Source: Sphacelaria rigidula
Lineage: Eukaryota > Phaeophyceae > Sphacelariales
Direction: 5' to 3'
NCBI GenBank assembly: GCA_964200075.2
Contig: CAXNAA020000360.1
Location: 1 to 22,050 of the forward strand
DNA: 22,050 bases
Shown: one piece after another, positions 8,738 to 17,934 of the stretch
How positions within the stretch are numbered: the stretch's first letter is position 1
Layout: each line of letters begins with the position of its first letter
Notes under the pieces: generated by a model
Told to the model about the DNA's origin: nothing
Database searches by the model: none
Seen by the model: only the letters and a program-made list of their open reading frames with translations
Position numbers and translations under genes: made by a program

Positions 8738-8967
8738 ATGAACGTGTTGCGCGATCATGTGTTGTTGCGGCAGAGGCTGTCAAGTTTGGAGGCCAAGGTT
8801 GCCATCACATCGGATGACACGGCGTCAGCAAGATCATCGACAGCAACAACTGGCGTGGGGAGGGGGAAAAACGAGGAGAAATTCGAGCAGTGGGCCGAGC
8901 AATCAGGAATAAAGGCGCCGAAGTTGCAGCACACCTTGTTTGCTGACCCGCTCGTGGGAGATCTTAG
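8738..8967 (+). CDS. Candidate first exon, possibly SET-domain lysine methyltransferase
   Basis: An ATG at 8738, the first after an in-frame TAA, opens 76 codons plus two bases. They end at a splice donor-like AG|GTACGA (GT at 8968). Residues 1-25 look like a short Leu/Arg helix. Residues 26-45 are a Ser/Thr/Gly linker. The C-terminal part reads KFEQWAEQSGIKAPKLQHT and then GDLR. SET-domain proteins of the Rubisco LSMT/SETD type typically start with F..W....G....KL.. and an LRG just before the SET core. Here the exon would stop in LR, with G expected from the next exon. The frame closes 28 bp after the donor, as expected for an intron. No downstream SET exon was found. The assignment is from memory of the family pattern and is tentative. 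Confidence 0.4.
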
Positions 8968-9096
8968 GTACGAGAAGCGAACGGCCCGCACATAATGACC
9001 CTGCAAAACGATCAACACACTTCCAGGTCGGGTGCGAGCAGGCCTTCATTTCTTATGCGCGTGTATAATCCGACATAAAACGGGTTTTTTTAAACA

Positions 9097-9683
9097 TACT
9101 CCCTCTGACCGGTAAAATAAGCAAGGTTTGAATTTCCGGTAATATAAGCAAGGTTTGTATGATTATGACAGGAACGTGCCATGTGAGCACGGTGGACGTC
9201 GGACAACTTTGGCATACGATCAGATATCATGCTGGAGAGAGAGAAAAAAATCCTCTCGATAGGGGGGGGGGAGGTGCGTTACCATCCCCTGATCGGGGAA
9301 ATGGCGGAAATTTGGCATGAGTATACCCAGTGCCGCAGAATCCCGTCCTTGCTGCCGGCGAGAAGATGGCGAATCAGCTGTTCTCTCTCCGAAACGTTGG
9401 AATTCTTGCGTTTCTGCCACTGAGAGGCACTCCCAGCAGCGGACATGTCCCACAAGCAGATGGGAAGGCGTTTGACCGGGGTTCCAAAGTTTGGGTGGTT
9501 AAAGCGGGCGCCGTCTGCTGCGGTGGAATCCACTTTTCCCCTAACCCTTGAAAAAAAAACGGTTCTGCGCGCTGCGCGCCAGCGCGGCGGAACCAAAAAA
9601 ACCGTCCCGAAAAAGAGTTTTGTAGACCCGAGTTAGACCGCATTTTGTTCAAACCTTGCTGATTTTACGGGTCAGAGGGAGTA
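9097..9683. mobile_element. Stowaway/Tc1-mariner-like MITE with TA target duplication
   Basis: The element spans 9099-9681 (583 bp) and is flanked by TA at 9097-9098 and 9682-9683. Left terminal repeat 9099-9132 and right terminal repeat 9648-9681 are inverse copies: CTCCCTCTGACC, then GTAAAAT.AGCAAGGTTTGAA, with two mismatches. A CTCCCTC start with TA duplication is the known hallmark of Stowaway-type Tc1/mariner MITEs. At the left end the inner part of the repeat is duplicated in tandem with a 27-bp period (9109 and 9136). The interior has only overlapping short ORFs and no transposase, so the element would depend on a transposase elsewhere. It lies downstream of the 8738-8967 candidate exon, in its presumed intron. 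Confidence 0.85.
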
Positions 9684-10129
9684 TGTTTTTCGAGATTTCA
9701 GAATAACAATGGGCATGAGAGCTAAGTTTACGTATAAGTTGGCGCATGTAGTACTACGACGGGATTATGCGCCCCCTCCCCAGCAGATGGTAGCTGCCCA
9801 GAGGTGCTCCATGTGGCGTGGCTCTTGGTGTCGTGGCGTTTTGGTTCGAATAGCACCTCCAGTTTGAAGGAGCATGGGTTGTTTTTGGGGTTTTCTCGCG
9901 TGCTAATCTTCGATAGAACTCGAAAGTGCTAGCGTCGGTAGATGTTGGTGAAATAAACAGATTCTCCTCAAAACACAGTGCGCAAGTCAGGGTTAGTTAG
10001 TACTTCGGGCAATACGAGTAGATATTCCGTTTATCAGGAGGGTGTTATCGACCGTAAAACACAGTTTTTCGGCTCTAGCGCAGTGAATAGGTAAAATTTC
10101 AAGAAACAGACCTTTTCATTTCTTTTCAG
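9684..10129. other. No recognisable gene
   Basis: No significant ORF or repeat. It ends in a pyrimidine-rich tract (10110-10126) that would serve as a splice acceptor for the weak candidate exon that follows. Confidence 0.4.
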
Positions 10130-10230
10130 GGCCAGCTAGTATGGCAGCCAATCCCGAATCCGGGGGGATCCCGATCTGTGCCACCCCGGAGGAACTCAGA
10201 TTCGCGAAACTCGGAGCCATGTGTAGGCCT
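10130..10230 (+). CDS. Weak candidate exon after strong splice acceptor
   Basis: A textbook acceptor (pyrimidine tract then TTTTCAG at 10123-10129) precedes an open stretch. It has an ATG at 10141 and blocks such as MAANPESGG and TPEELRFAKLGAM. GTATGT at 10231 could be a donor; otherwise the frame stops at 10258-10260. It cannot join in frame to the 8738-8967 exon, because that junction would meet a TAG within four codons. The family is unknown and the call rests on the splice signals alone. Confidence 0.2.
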
Positions 10231-10260
10231 GTATGTGTCACGGCTTCCCCGATTTGTTGA

Positions 10261-10800
10261 AATTGTTCTGTAGACAGAGGACCATTTTCTGGAGGGGTGT
10301 GGTGTGATAATGAAGCCGAAGAACAGGCAGGCAGTGAATCATCGTTCGAGAGCAGCGTCGTACCGTGGTACCCCAGGATATAATGCAGTGCAGTACACTC
10401 TACAATCACAGTACAGTACAAGATAATGCTGTGTGGTAATACATGATAATACAGTCTGTATTGCGAGAGCAGTGCACAGTGTGCGACCAGAGTTCACGAG
10501 TGCAGTACCATTCGTCGCCCTTCAAGTACATCGACAGCAGAGTGTAGGATAGCACAGTACCGTTCATTATAATGATGTATACAGTAGTAGCGCAGTGCGG
10601 CATAAAATATTACCATCGCAGCAGGGTACGGCTTCAACACTTCTTTTCCGCTTGTCAAACCCCGTGCAAAGCTGTTCCAGCAGCTGGCGCTGGCAGGCAC
10701 GCCCTGTGCTGTCACGAGACTGTCTGCTGCTGCGGTGGCAAAAATATCAAACGCCTGTTGCCCTATCATCGTACGTCGATGTACGTACGCCACTCCCTAC
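10261..10800. other. No recognisable gene; ACAGTA/GTACAG-rich DNA
   Basis: Around 10380-10600 the motifs CAGTAC, GTACAG and CAGTGCA recur irregularly, suggesting a degenerate short repeat. No clear period and no gene recognised. Confidence 0.4.
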
Positions 10801-10818
10801 AGATTCGGGGCACCGTGA

Positions 10819-10852
10819 TTTTCCCCCGATCTGCGCTCAGATTCGGGGAAAA
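10819..10852. repeat. Hairpin, 15-bp arms
   Basis: TTTTCCCCCGATCTG (10819-10833) and CAGATTCGGGGAAAA (10838-10852) pair at 13 of 15 positions around the 4-nt loop CGCT. The CCCCCGATCTGCG part occurs again near 10938-10950 in direct orientation. Confidence 0.7.
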
Positions 10853-11137
10853 CCGTTCTCGAATGGTGACATACAAATCTGAGCCTCCCCAATATGGGCC
10901 AAATTGGGGTCCATACAAGGCGTTTCCCGATTTCAGGTCCCCCGATCTGCGTACAGATCCCTTTTTTGTGACTGCTATACAAGATGGTCTAACAAATACG
11001 ATCGGGACAGGCTCGGTCGACCGAAAATATCACAGAGTCAGAATCTGGGGCTGAAAAGTGGCAAAACCCTCGATGACCGGTCAGCCCATAAGTCACTCAA
11101 CATTGAATACAGAGGATTTTTTTCTTGGAATATTGAG

Positions 11138-11248
11138 CCGACACTAGTACCTTTAGATCCCCCACGTGATGAGCGGTGGCAAGCGAAAAAACCTGAGAAA
11201 ATCGCCAATTACGAAGAAGTTACAGCAAGACCCTACTTCGAACTTGAG
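11138..11248 (+). CDS. Candidate exon, unknown charged protein
   Basis: 37 codons run from a possible acceptor (T-rich tract then ATTGAG ending at 11137) to a donor GAG|GTACGT at 11249. The peptide has blocks VPLDPPRDERW, QAKKPEKIANYEEV and ARPYFELE. It is charged and Pro-rich, more protein-like than the flanking shadow frames. The open frame extends upstream to an ATG at 10904 and downstream past the donor to about 11290, so the borders are uncertain. No family is recognised. A chance ORF remains possible. Confidence 0.3.
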
Positions 11249-12619
11249 GTACGTACTGTAGTTTTTCTTTGTACTTTGTTGCGGGTCTGACATATCGGTG
11301 ATTGTGCTGCATGTGAATTATTTATGTTGATGTGAAACTGACTAGAATTTAATGTGTTGTATATCACGTCAGACGGCGACTCCCGCCACAACGTCTCACA
11401 CCAAACAGTCCAGTCCCCAACTGTACAGTGTATAGCGCACAGTGCACAGACAGTAGAGGAATGCCACGGTCGGCTGTGGATGATGCGGGGGTAGCTTGCT
11501 GGGCCAAAGGCTAGAGTGCCATGCGGTACCAAAATAAGCATAGTAGCGTGCAATCCACTACGTACTACGTGTATGATGGACGCCTGATATACGATGTCTA
11601 GTTGATGTATGCGAGAGCTAAAACGTGAGTTGCAGGAGTAAAGTCGTGGAGGGTAATAGCGCGCGGTAAAATCCAAGATAATTGTTTCGGCCCTTAAGAT
11701 CCATGAACGGAGAAAACGAGCGAGCCTCCCTTCAAAGCAAACGTGAAATCTTGAAAGATTCAACCTGTCGGCTTGTTTTCATGCTGGACGAACCGTTTCA
11801 TGGGGGTTGCCGCCAGGAACCGCCACAACACGGATGCGAAGAAGGCTAAAACGTCGCGTATATTCCACCAATATACGCATAAGGCAGCCCATAATTTACA
11901 CATCTTAGCACACAAGAAAAAATTAAACAAATAATTAAAAAGAAAGCGCATAAGAAACAAAGGACTAGGTGCAAGAGTGTCATGGTGCAAGGCAAGCTTC
12001 CCACTGTCGATTTGCTCTCTCTCAGAGTCATATGCACGATGAGTCATTCATTGGCTTTGCCGTCGGAACAGACCCCGTGGTGATGTGCGTCGGGAAGCAC
12101 CGGGGCGCATACTTGATAACAATCGTACTCTACTGTATCGCATTATATACCATCGTGCCATGTGATACAGTACCCGCACAGGCAGTTCGTTGCTCGTAGG
12201 GGCCAACATGGTGCCACGCCTTTGCGCCAGCATTATGGACCGGTTCAATTGCGTGGCTTGTTGGAGCTCCCCCTTCCAGGTCGCGTTCCCCCCACCCCTT
12301 ATCTCCCCCTTCCTTCCAACCCCGCTCTTCACCGTGCACTGCACTCTGTTGTGCCGCCCACTTGCAGTTTGATTGATTCTGATTAATTGATTGTCGCACT
12401 TTAACTGACCCGCCAGGGATCCAGTCGCGGTGACATGATAGACGCACCCAAGACGAGACGAAAGTGAAACACTCGCTAAAGAAAAAGAAGGAACAAAAAA
12501 AGTCGAACAGAACAACATAGTTGACTTAGACGTGAAAAAAATGAGTGAAAAGTCAGGAAAAACAAAGCACAGGAAGAAATGGCCGGTCCAGAGCAAAAAA
12601 AGGAAAATTAAAGAGTCAA
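11249..12619. other. No recognisable gene
   Basis: The two longest ORFs of the window outside transposons lie here on the minus strand (11233-11763 and 12048-12596, about 180 codons each). Their translations are low in recognisable motifs, rich in Cys, His and Arg, and show no domain. I treat them as chance. Positions 11895-11950 are A+T-rich. Part of 12050-12619 may be the 3' untranslated region of the LINE, but no LINE end or target duplication was found. Confidence 0.4.
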
Positions 12620-13507
12620 AACTAATGAAGAAAAATAAGGAAAAAGCCCACGAGATTCAGGGCAGCAGAGTAATACAGATACACACCAGTGGCCACCGCA
12701 GAGCCACTGCCTAAGGACATAATCAACAACCGGTATGAGCAGACAGAATTCTTCGATTGGCGGCCCTTGACGCAGCAGCCTCTCGTTTGTGACGGCGGTC
12801 TGATTCTCGTTTGTCTGTGCGTCGCCACATGTCCTCGAACTCTTCTGCTCCTTTTTCGACTCCAATATGCGTCTGCCCATGTTTTTCGCCGCAATGACCC
12901 AATCGTATGCATCATTAGTCTTTACACCGTAGACAAACCATTCCCGTCGGGCTCTTTTATGCGGGACAGCCCCTAGTGCACGTAGGTTCTCCTGGAGGTT
13001 ATCCTCACATTGCTTGGGGGGGCGGCCGGCCTCCGTGGGCCCTCGTGCGGTTAACCGATCGTTCATGACGCGCTCGGGAAGGCGTGTTTCCTTCTGCCGG
13101 ACAAGGGCTCCCGCGAAGCAGAGTTGACTTTTGCGGTTATAGTCGTCTCGATACGTTCGCAGTTGGTCACCTCGAGCACTGCTCTGTACGGAAGATTCTT
13201 GTAGCCATTTCGATCTTTCCTGCGGAATCCAGCCACTCGCAGCAAAAGCTTGTGATGGGCAGTCCGTAGACTGTCGAAGTCCTCAGAACGTTGTGTCCAT
13301 GTGGCACATCCATACAACAGAGTTTCTACAACCTCGGCTTTAAGCAGTCAAAGTTTCAAGGATAGCTCGGCGTTGGGTCGGTCATAGAGTTGGGAGCTAT
13401 AGCTTCGGATACGCGCCCACGCCGCGCTGATAACGGCGGTTGATTTCGATGGACATTTTCGCATCCCCGCTTATAGCTCCAAGGTAGATGAACTTCCCCG
13501 TCTGCTT
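12620..13507 (-). pseudogene. LINE C-terminal region (post-RT), broken
   Basis: Three frames share this part. The first part (13507-13340) continues the RT frame, with FIYLGAISGD and SIEINRRYQR, and then meets stops. A frameshift leads to the block YGCATWTQRSEDFD, LRTAHHKLLLRV (13317-13063), the conserved region that follows the RT in many APE LINEs. Another shift at about 13110 leads to FAGALVRQ, RLPERVM, GRPPKQCEDNLQENLRALGA and a Lys/Arg-rich tail ending near 12620. The end of the protein is not certain. All pieces are in the correct order and on the same strand, so this is one degraded protein. Confidence 0.75.
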
Positions 13508-14504
13508 CTACCGTTGACCGGCAATTTTGATATCCAGGGTGGCCTCCGTGGGACTGGGTACTAACCAAAGGCGCATGAACTCTGTCTTGCTCTCGGAGAC
13601 CATCAGGCCGAATTCCTGACAAGTCATCACTATCACGGCCATTATTCGAGCAAGGCCTTCTGAGGTCCTCGAGACTATGCCGGCATCGTTCGCATACAGC
13701 ATTGACCAAACCACGCGTCGCATTTTTTCGAGCGGTGTCTGTTCCACGGGTTCACCACCGTCACCTTTTCGCGCATCATCTAGAAATACCATGTCTCAGA
13801 TGATGACTGGGTCCGCCGCAAACCGCTGAACGATCACGTCCACAAAGCCTTCGAAGATGTTGAACAACAGCGGGGGCGAGACGCAACCCTCTCTGAGTCC
13901 CTGGCAGACGTGGAACCACACTGATTGTTCGCCACTATCTAGTTGTACCCGAGCTCGCATGCCGTCATGAAACATACGGATGCTCGTGATCACTCGCGAC
14001 GGGACTCCGAACTGAGCAAGCAATTCCCACAGGAGCGTGCGGTCTACAGAATCGTGGGCTTTCTGAAGATCGATAAAGCACATGTTTAGTGGGACGTTGC
14101 TCGCCCGTCCCAAATCCTGAAGTCGGCGTACTACGAACATCATGTCTGTGGTCGGTCTTTGGCGTCGAACTCCACAATGCTCCTCCGGAAAGACATCTGT
14201 CTCCTCACAAACATTTCCGAGCCTGTTGGCTACGATTCATAGAACTTCAGCAGTATGTGTCAGAAGTGAAATGCCCATGTAGTTACCACGCTCGGTGCTA
14301 TTTTCTTCTTGTGTAGCAAGCACTTTGATGGTGGTATATTTCCAGTCTCGCGGCACCTCGCCAGATGTCCAAACCGCGAAGACGATGCTGCGGAAGTGGT
14401 ACAGAATCTCCGATGCCTCCCCGTTCAGTCCAAGCTTCAGAATTTCAGCAGGAATACTATCCAGACCGGTTGCTTTGCCGTTTGACGTAGCTCTCCGAGC
14501 CTCC
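13508..14504 (-). pseudogene. LINE reverse transcriptase domain, inactivated
   Basis: One minus frame, interrupted by stops at 14237-14239 and 13796-13798 and ended by a TAG at 13508-13510. Order: NGKATGLDSIPAEILKLG near the start; GNYMGISLL; TTDMMFVVRRLQ; motif A FIDLQKAHDSVDR (Asp at 14069-14071); LREGCVSPPLLFN; then motif C. Motif C is YAND instead of the canonical YADD (Asn codon AAC at 13688-13690), removing one of the catalytic aspartates that bind metal. This change and the two stops mean the enzyme is not functional. The N-terminal side is separated from the linker by the inserted 1240 bp element. Confidence 0.85.
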
Positions 14505-14513
14505 TCAGTTTCA
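14505..14513 (+). repeat. 9-bp target duplication, left copy
   Basis: TCAGTTTCA here and at 15754-15762 flanks the inserted element exactly. Nine bases is the usual target duplication length of Mutator-like elements. The next base (C) also matches, so a 10-bp duplication is possible. Confidence 0.85.
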
Positions 14514-14902
14514 CGGAAAAACTGTATGTGCACCCGGGTGCACCATCGAACTTCATGCGCGCCCTAGGATGATGTCAAATACACGTGCGGCTGGTCAGTG
14601 CCACATGACCACGGCCCCGACCGTGGTGCAACTGGGGTCACACTTGCAATTGGAGCCAGCACAACCGACGCAGAGTACAGGAGTACAACATCGAGATTCC
14701 ATGCTCGCTTACTTCCATCCCCCATCCATGTATAATACACGCCGACACATTTTGAGGGGAAAAGAGCTGCTTTGTGTACCCAGAGAAGCAGAGAAAACCC
14801 AAGGTGGAGAGCGTGGCGTGTACCGGAACAGACATCATCATGGCGACTACATTCTGTTCTACTGTTTGTCAGCTGCGCTAGGTCTATCGGTACCGCCATG
14901 TG
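14514..14902 (+). repeat. MULE left terminal inverted repeat
   Basis: Inverse copy of 15251-15753, highly similar through most of its length. It holds the perfect 16-bp palindrome GTGCACCCGGGTGCAC at 14528-14543, which lies near the terminus in both arms (right copy 15724-15739). Confidence 0.85.
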
Positions 14903-15250
14903 CGCCGTGCCGTCTATACAGCATCCGCCCACTGTTTGGAAAAACACGGAGAATGTTTCCCCCGAAGGATGGGTCCTCCGTTTCTTCGCAACCATTTTCA
15001 CTTCAAAAATGCCCACCCTGGCGGTCAAGGGGTTAAATTTTACAGCTGGCGGCAGAAAGGGGTCACGCTCCCCAGGACTTTGGTGGAATCTGATCCTTCA
15101 GTACTCCCGATGAACGAAGGGAGGAACGCAGCGGGAGGACAGAGAATAAGACGACTGCGGGGTTGTTTTCTTGGGTTTCCGTGTACATTGTCATATGCAC
15201 CGTCCTGTCTGTAGGTCATCAACTCACTTTGCTGTGGAGACGGGATTGCA

Positions 15251-15753
15251 CACATGGCGGTACTGATAGACTTAGCGCAGCTAACGTACAGAACATAATG
15301 TAGTCGCCATGATGTTGTCTGTTCCGGTACACGCCACGCTCTCTACCTTGGGTTTTCTCTGCTTCTCTGGGCACACGAAGCAGCTCTCGTCCCCTCATAT
15401 TTTGTCGGTGTGCATTATATATGGATGGGGGATGGAAATAAACGAGCTTGGAATTTTGAGCTTTGAAATAATCAACACGGAGTATTTTTTTGTTTTTGAG
15501 CTGGCAGTGGGAAGTCACGCAGACTCGAGCACACGACGAGTAGTGTGAGATGTGAGAGAGTGCGACATGATGAGACTGTTGTATTACTGTACTCTGCGTT
15601 GGTTGTGCTGGCTCCGATTGAAAGTGTGGCCCAAGTTGCACCACGGTCGGGGCCGTGGTCATGCGGCACTGACTGGCCGCACGTGTTTTTGCCATCATCC
15701 GAGGGTGCGCATGAAGTTCGATGGTGCACCCGGGTGCACACATGATTTCTCCG
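15251..15753 (-). repeat. MULE right terminal inverted repeat with ~113 bp extra segment
   Basis: Matches the left arm in inverse, but carries about 113 bp at 15455-15567 that the left arm lacks. Either the right arm gained an insertion or the left arm lost it. The extra piece includes a T-rich run and CTCGAGCACACGACGAG. Confidence 0.8.
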
Positions 15754-15762
15754 TCAGTTTCA
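15754..15762 (+). repeat. 9-bp target duplication, right copy
   Basis: Second copy of TCAGTTTCA. Conceptually collapsing the two copies and removing the element joins the LINE linker frame (ending in PCPSSET) to EEARRATSNGK on the other side without a frameshift. Confidence 0.85.
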
Positions 15763-15763
15763 C

Positions 15764-16151
15764 TACTTGGGCATGGCAGGTCTCCTAGTGAAAGCGCTAT
15801 TGGTCACCGAGCGATCTTCTCGATGACGGTTCGGTCGATAGTTGTCGATATGGCGTTCAGTAACGTAGAGAAGTACCGTTCCCATCTTTAACTGATCAAC
15901 CCTTTGTCCCGCAGTATTTTGCCATCCTCATCTCGAATGTGCTGCTCATTCTCGAGTGGTCGTCCAGACAATCTCCATCCTCCGTTGAGACGTCTGTACC
16001 ATCCTCATGTCCCCCGCTCGAGTGTACTCTTCTAGTTCTCTCGCACACACATCCATATATTTGTCCACCCCAACTTGGATCACCTCTTTGACCTTTTTGC
16101 ATGCTGCTCGTAATGTGCGCCACGTGGGTTTATCTCGAGATTATCCCAGTC
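15764..16151 (-). pseudogene. LINE linker between endonuclease and RT, broken
   Basis: Minus-strand pieces in two frames: TWRTLRAACKKVKEV, DKYMDVCARELEEYTRAGD and QTSQRRMEIVW, ending at a TGA near 15950. A shift leads to EQHIRDEDGKILRDKG and RWERYFSTLLNAI, then a stop and PIALSLGDLPCPSSE. These are the typical charged helical linker and the RDEDG.LLRDK / RW..F...LN block that comes just before the RT in this LINE type. Confidence 0.75.
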
Positions 16152-16793
16152 TCACCGTTGACCTCGCCCTCTCCTCTCCATCCAGGCCTGTTCAAATTCC
16201 GTTCGTATTTCAGCACCCTTGAAACACCCCGGTATACGTGGCTTTCGGGTCAGACGGGGTACCACCTTCTCAGCGGCACTCAACAGAACGTCAGCAAAGT
16301 ACGTAGCCAGTGAACTAACCGTATCACCAGGTACACTCTGTTTGAGCTTGCTGATGATGAGGGTGAGCTGCTCAGGTCTGTCGGGGTAAGATACTATTGC
16401 CAGTCCGTCGATCGGTGTACGCCCAATTGGGATTCGTCTCGGTCTGTTGTGTGCGAAGCGACCATGGAGCCGCACTGAGGCGCACACGATGTTGCGGTTA
16501 GACTCCGACGAGTTGGGGGGTTGAAGGTGGACGGTGACATTGCGAATAAGCCTGCGATGGTCTTGCCGTGTGAGGATGTAGTCAATGTATTTCTTGTCCG
16601 CGGGGCGATTTGCAACACCGTTTAAAGTACTCGAGGTGTTTCCCTCGGAGGTAGAAAATAACGTGTTGACCACGGCAAGCGTGTTGTCGCCTGCAAATTG
16701 CATTAGAGATACGCCGCTATTGTCGTTGGATTGGGAGTCCCGGGGCGTATTCTCAAACAAATTTTCGTTCCTCCTCGCCTGTTCATACTCCAT
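16152..16793 (-). pseudogene. LINE endonuclease, C-terminal half, catalytic site lost
   Basis: A 213-codon minus frame reads DNTLAVVNTLFSTSEG, then KKYIDYILTRQDHRRL and NVTVHLQPP, all recognisable parts of an APE-type (exonuclease/endonuclease/phosphatase fold) LINE endonuclease. At the conserved SDHN motif the sequence is SNRN (codons at about 16494-16502), so both the catalytic Asp and His are changed. The preceding piece 16794-16869, in another frame, reads FILVNTNVRDG where D.N.R is expected, again with the Asp changed to Asn. The tail runs on into basic sequence towards the linker. It is displaced by a frameshift from the N-terminal half. Confidence 0.8.
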
Positions 16794-16869
16794 CCCTCAC
16801 GTTGGTGTTCACCAAAATAAACAGGCGATGCTTGTGGGGGATACAGTTCACAAGGCCGTCTAACTCAGT

Positions 16870-17262
16870 CTAGAACACATCTCTCTCTTCTCTTGACTGT
16901 GGAGTGTCTGTAGAGGCATATGCAGCTACAAACGTACCTGCATTTGATTCACCCGCTTGGTTGAAAGTCATCGACATGAGGCGTTCGCTGACGAGTTCCT
17001 GAGTCCACGTCGCCTTGCTGATGATCGAATCCTTGACCGCCAACCCAAACCCATGTTGTCCAGCCTTTCCCTTGCCCCCCTCCACCCCGCGAAAAAAGAC
17101 ACGATATCCCGCCGCACAAAATTCTGTTCTACCTGGTCTCCTTGTTCCCTGTAGTCCGATGACGTCACATCTGACTTCATGACATTTTTGCACGACCACT
17201 CCAGCATGGTCAGCTCCGTTCTTTCCCGTGAGGGACAGTCTACAGACGTTATAGGTAGCCAC
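16870..17262 (-). pseudogene. LINE endonuclease, N-terminal half, catalytic Glu lost
   Basis: Minus frame with VATYNVCRLSLTGKNG at the start (conserved Asn kept), CDVIGLQGTRR, and a stop TAG at 16870-16872. APE endonucleases have LQET at this second motif. Here the Glu codon is GGA, giving LQGT (17146-17148). The catalytic Glu is therefore missing. A frameshift near 17255-17265 separates this from the upstream basic region. It continues after the TAG as ELDGLVNCIPHKHRLFILV in the same frame to about 16800. Confidence 0.8.
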
Positions 17263-17280
17263 TTTGAGCTCCCCACCATG

Positions 17281-17910
17281 CGACCTAGCTTTAGCCTTTC
17301 TCTATATTCGCGCGTCTTTCTCTTTGCTCTTCTCTCCTTCTTGGTCTGTTTCGCCTCCTAATTTCACGGGCGAGCTTTTTTCTGTTCCGATTCTTCTTTG
17401 ATACGTCTATCACGGTACTTGCCTTGCTTGTTGGTTTCGCGGGGAGGGTACAGCCTTCCCATCCCGCGTCGGTCGCTATCTCCAGTCCGCCGAATCTGAT
17501 ACTTACTCACACGTGCCTCATCTCCATCAACGTGCTTTCCGTCACAGTGTCTCAGCGCCGGGTAAAAAGCTGCAGCTGCGGGGTTCAATTTGGCTCACAT
17601 TCTAGGGTAGAACTTCGAAGCTGCAGGGTTGAGCCTGGACGTCTGCACTGTCTGCTTGATTCACCATCTAGACTGTGTGTTGTATCACCCCTGACGAGAA
17701 ACGCAGGCAAGCCAGTAGGTCAACTTACCTTGCCTTACCTGTTGGTCGTGTTGTCAATGGGGTTAGCTCACCCCGACGCAACCAACCCCAGACGGGTGGC
17801 GGTCGGGGAGAGGGGATGCTACTTGGAATCAGGTGTCGAAAGGAAAGTGCCAATGGAGATTCATCCAGCTCGGCGTACCGCCCGGATTTCGACGTTTGAA
17901 ACTTAACCAT
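17281..17910 (-). pseudogene. LINE 5' region with basic N-terminal fragments
   Basis: Upstream of the endonuclease, one minus frame (17360-17262) is very Lys/Arg-rich (KKERRAKRKTREYRERLK) and runs towards the endonuclease. Before it, 17588-17364 reads HVDGDEARVSKYQIRRTGD and RGMGRLYPPRETNKQGKYR and ends in stops. An ATG at 17910 opens 61 codons (MVKFQTSKSGRYAELDE). This may be the element's 5' leader or a degraded ORF1. No zinc knuckle or gag domain seen. Its membership in the LINE is inferred from position. Confidence 0.5.
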
Positions 17911-17934
17911 TTTCGTGTGTTATCTTCATTCTTC

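Larger units (their letters stand above)
14514..15753. mobile_element. Non-autonomous Mutator-like element (MULE) with long inverted repeats
   Basis: A 1240 bp insertion with ends CGGA[A/G]AAA, terminal inverted repeats of about 390 and 500 bp, and a 9-bp target duplication (TCAGTTTCA). Long terminal repeats with 9-bp duplications are characteristic of Mutator-like DNA transposons. No transposase ORF is present. The ORFs of 150-175 codons within it are read through the inverted arms. It was inserted in the RT gene of the LINE, so it is younger than the LINE copy. The interior 14903-15250 is unique sequence. A foldback element of another superfamily is the main alternative. Confidence 0.8.
12620..17910 (-). 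mobile_element. Decayed non-LTR retrotransposon (LINE), split by a Mutator-like element
   Basis: Reading down the minus strand, the order is a 5' basic region (17910-17281), APE-type endonuclease (17262-16152), linker (16151-15764), reverse transcriptase (14504-13508 after a nested insertion) and C-terminal LLYGCATWT region (13320-12620). This is the usual EN-RT order of APE-bearing LINEs. The C-terminal YGC.TW block recalls RTE-like and related clades, but I cannot fix the clade. Frameshifts, at least six in-frame stops and lost catalytic residues show it is dead. A 1240 bp DNA element sits inside the RT part. The 5' and 3' ends are estimates. No poly(A) tail or target duplication was identified. 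Confidence 0.85.

Noticed and set aside
11233-12596. Two minus-strand ORFs of about 180 codons (11233-11763 and 12048-12596)
   Set aside because: Their translations have no recognisable domain, are unusually rich in Cys, His, Ser and Arg, and their codon choice shows no bias. With this much noncoding DNA such lengths arise by chance.
15523-15540. GACTCGAGCACACGA in the MULE right arm also occurs in the minisatellite (near 4700)
   Set aside because: A single 15-nt match in 22 kb against itself is not far from chance expectation. No wider similarity was seen.
14564-15743. ORFs of 150-175 codons on both strands within the MULE
   Set aside because: They run through the inverted arms, so the same DNA gives mirrored ORFs. 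There is no transposase DDE pattern or zinc finger.
17724-17745. Two splice donor-like motifs (CAGGTAAGG and AAGGTAAGT on the minus strand) after the ATG at 17910
   Set aside because: They lie in the LINE 5' region and no acceptor that would restore the LINE frame was evident. Spliced LINE transcripts cannot be inferred from this.
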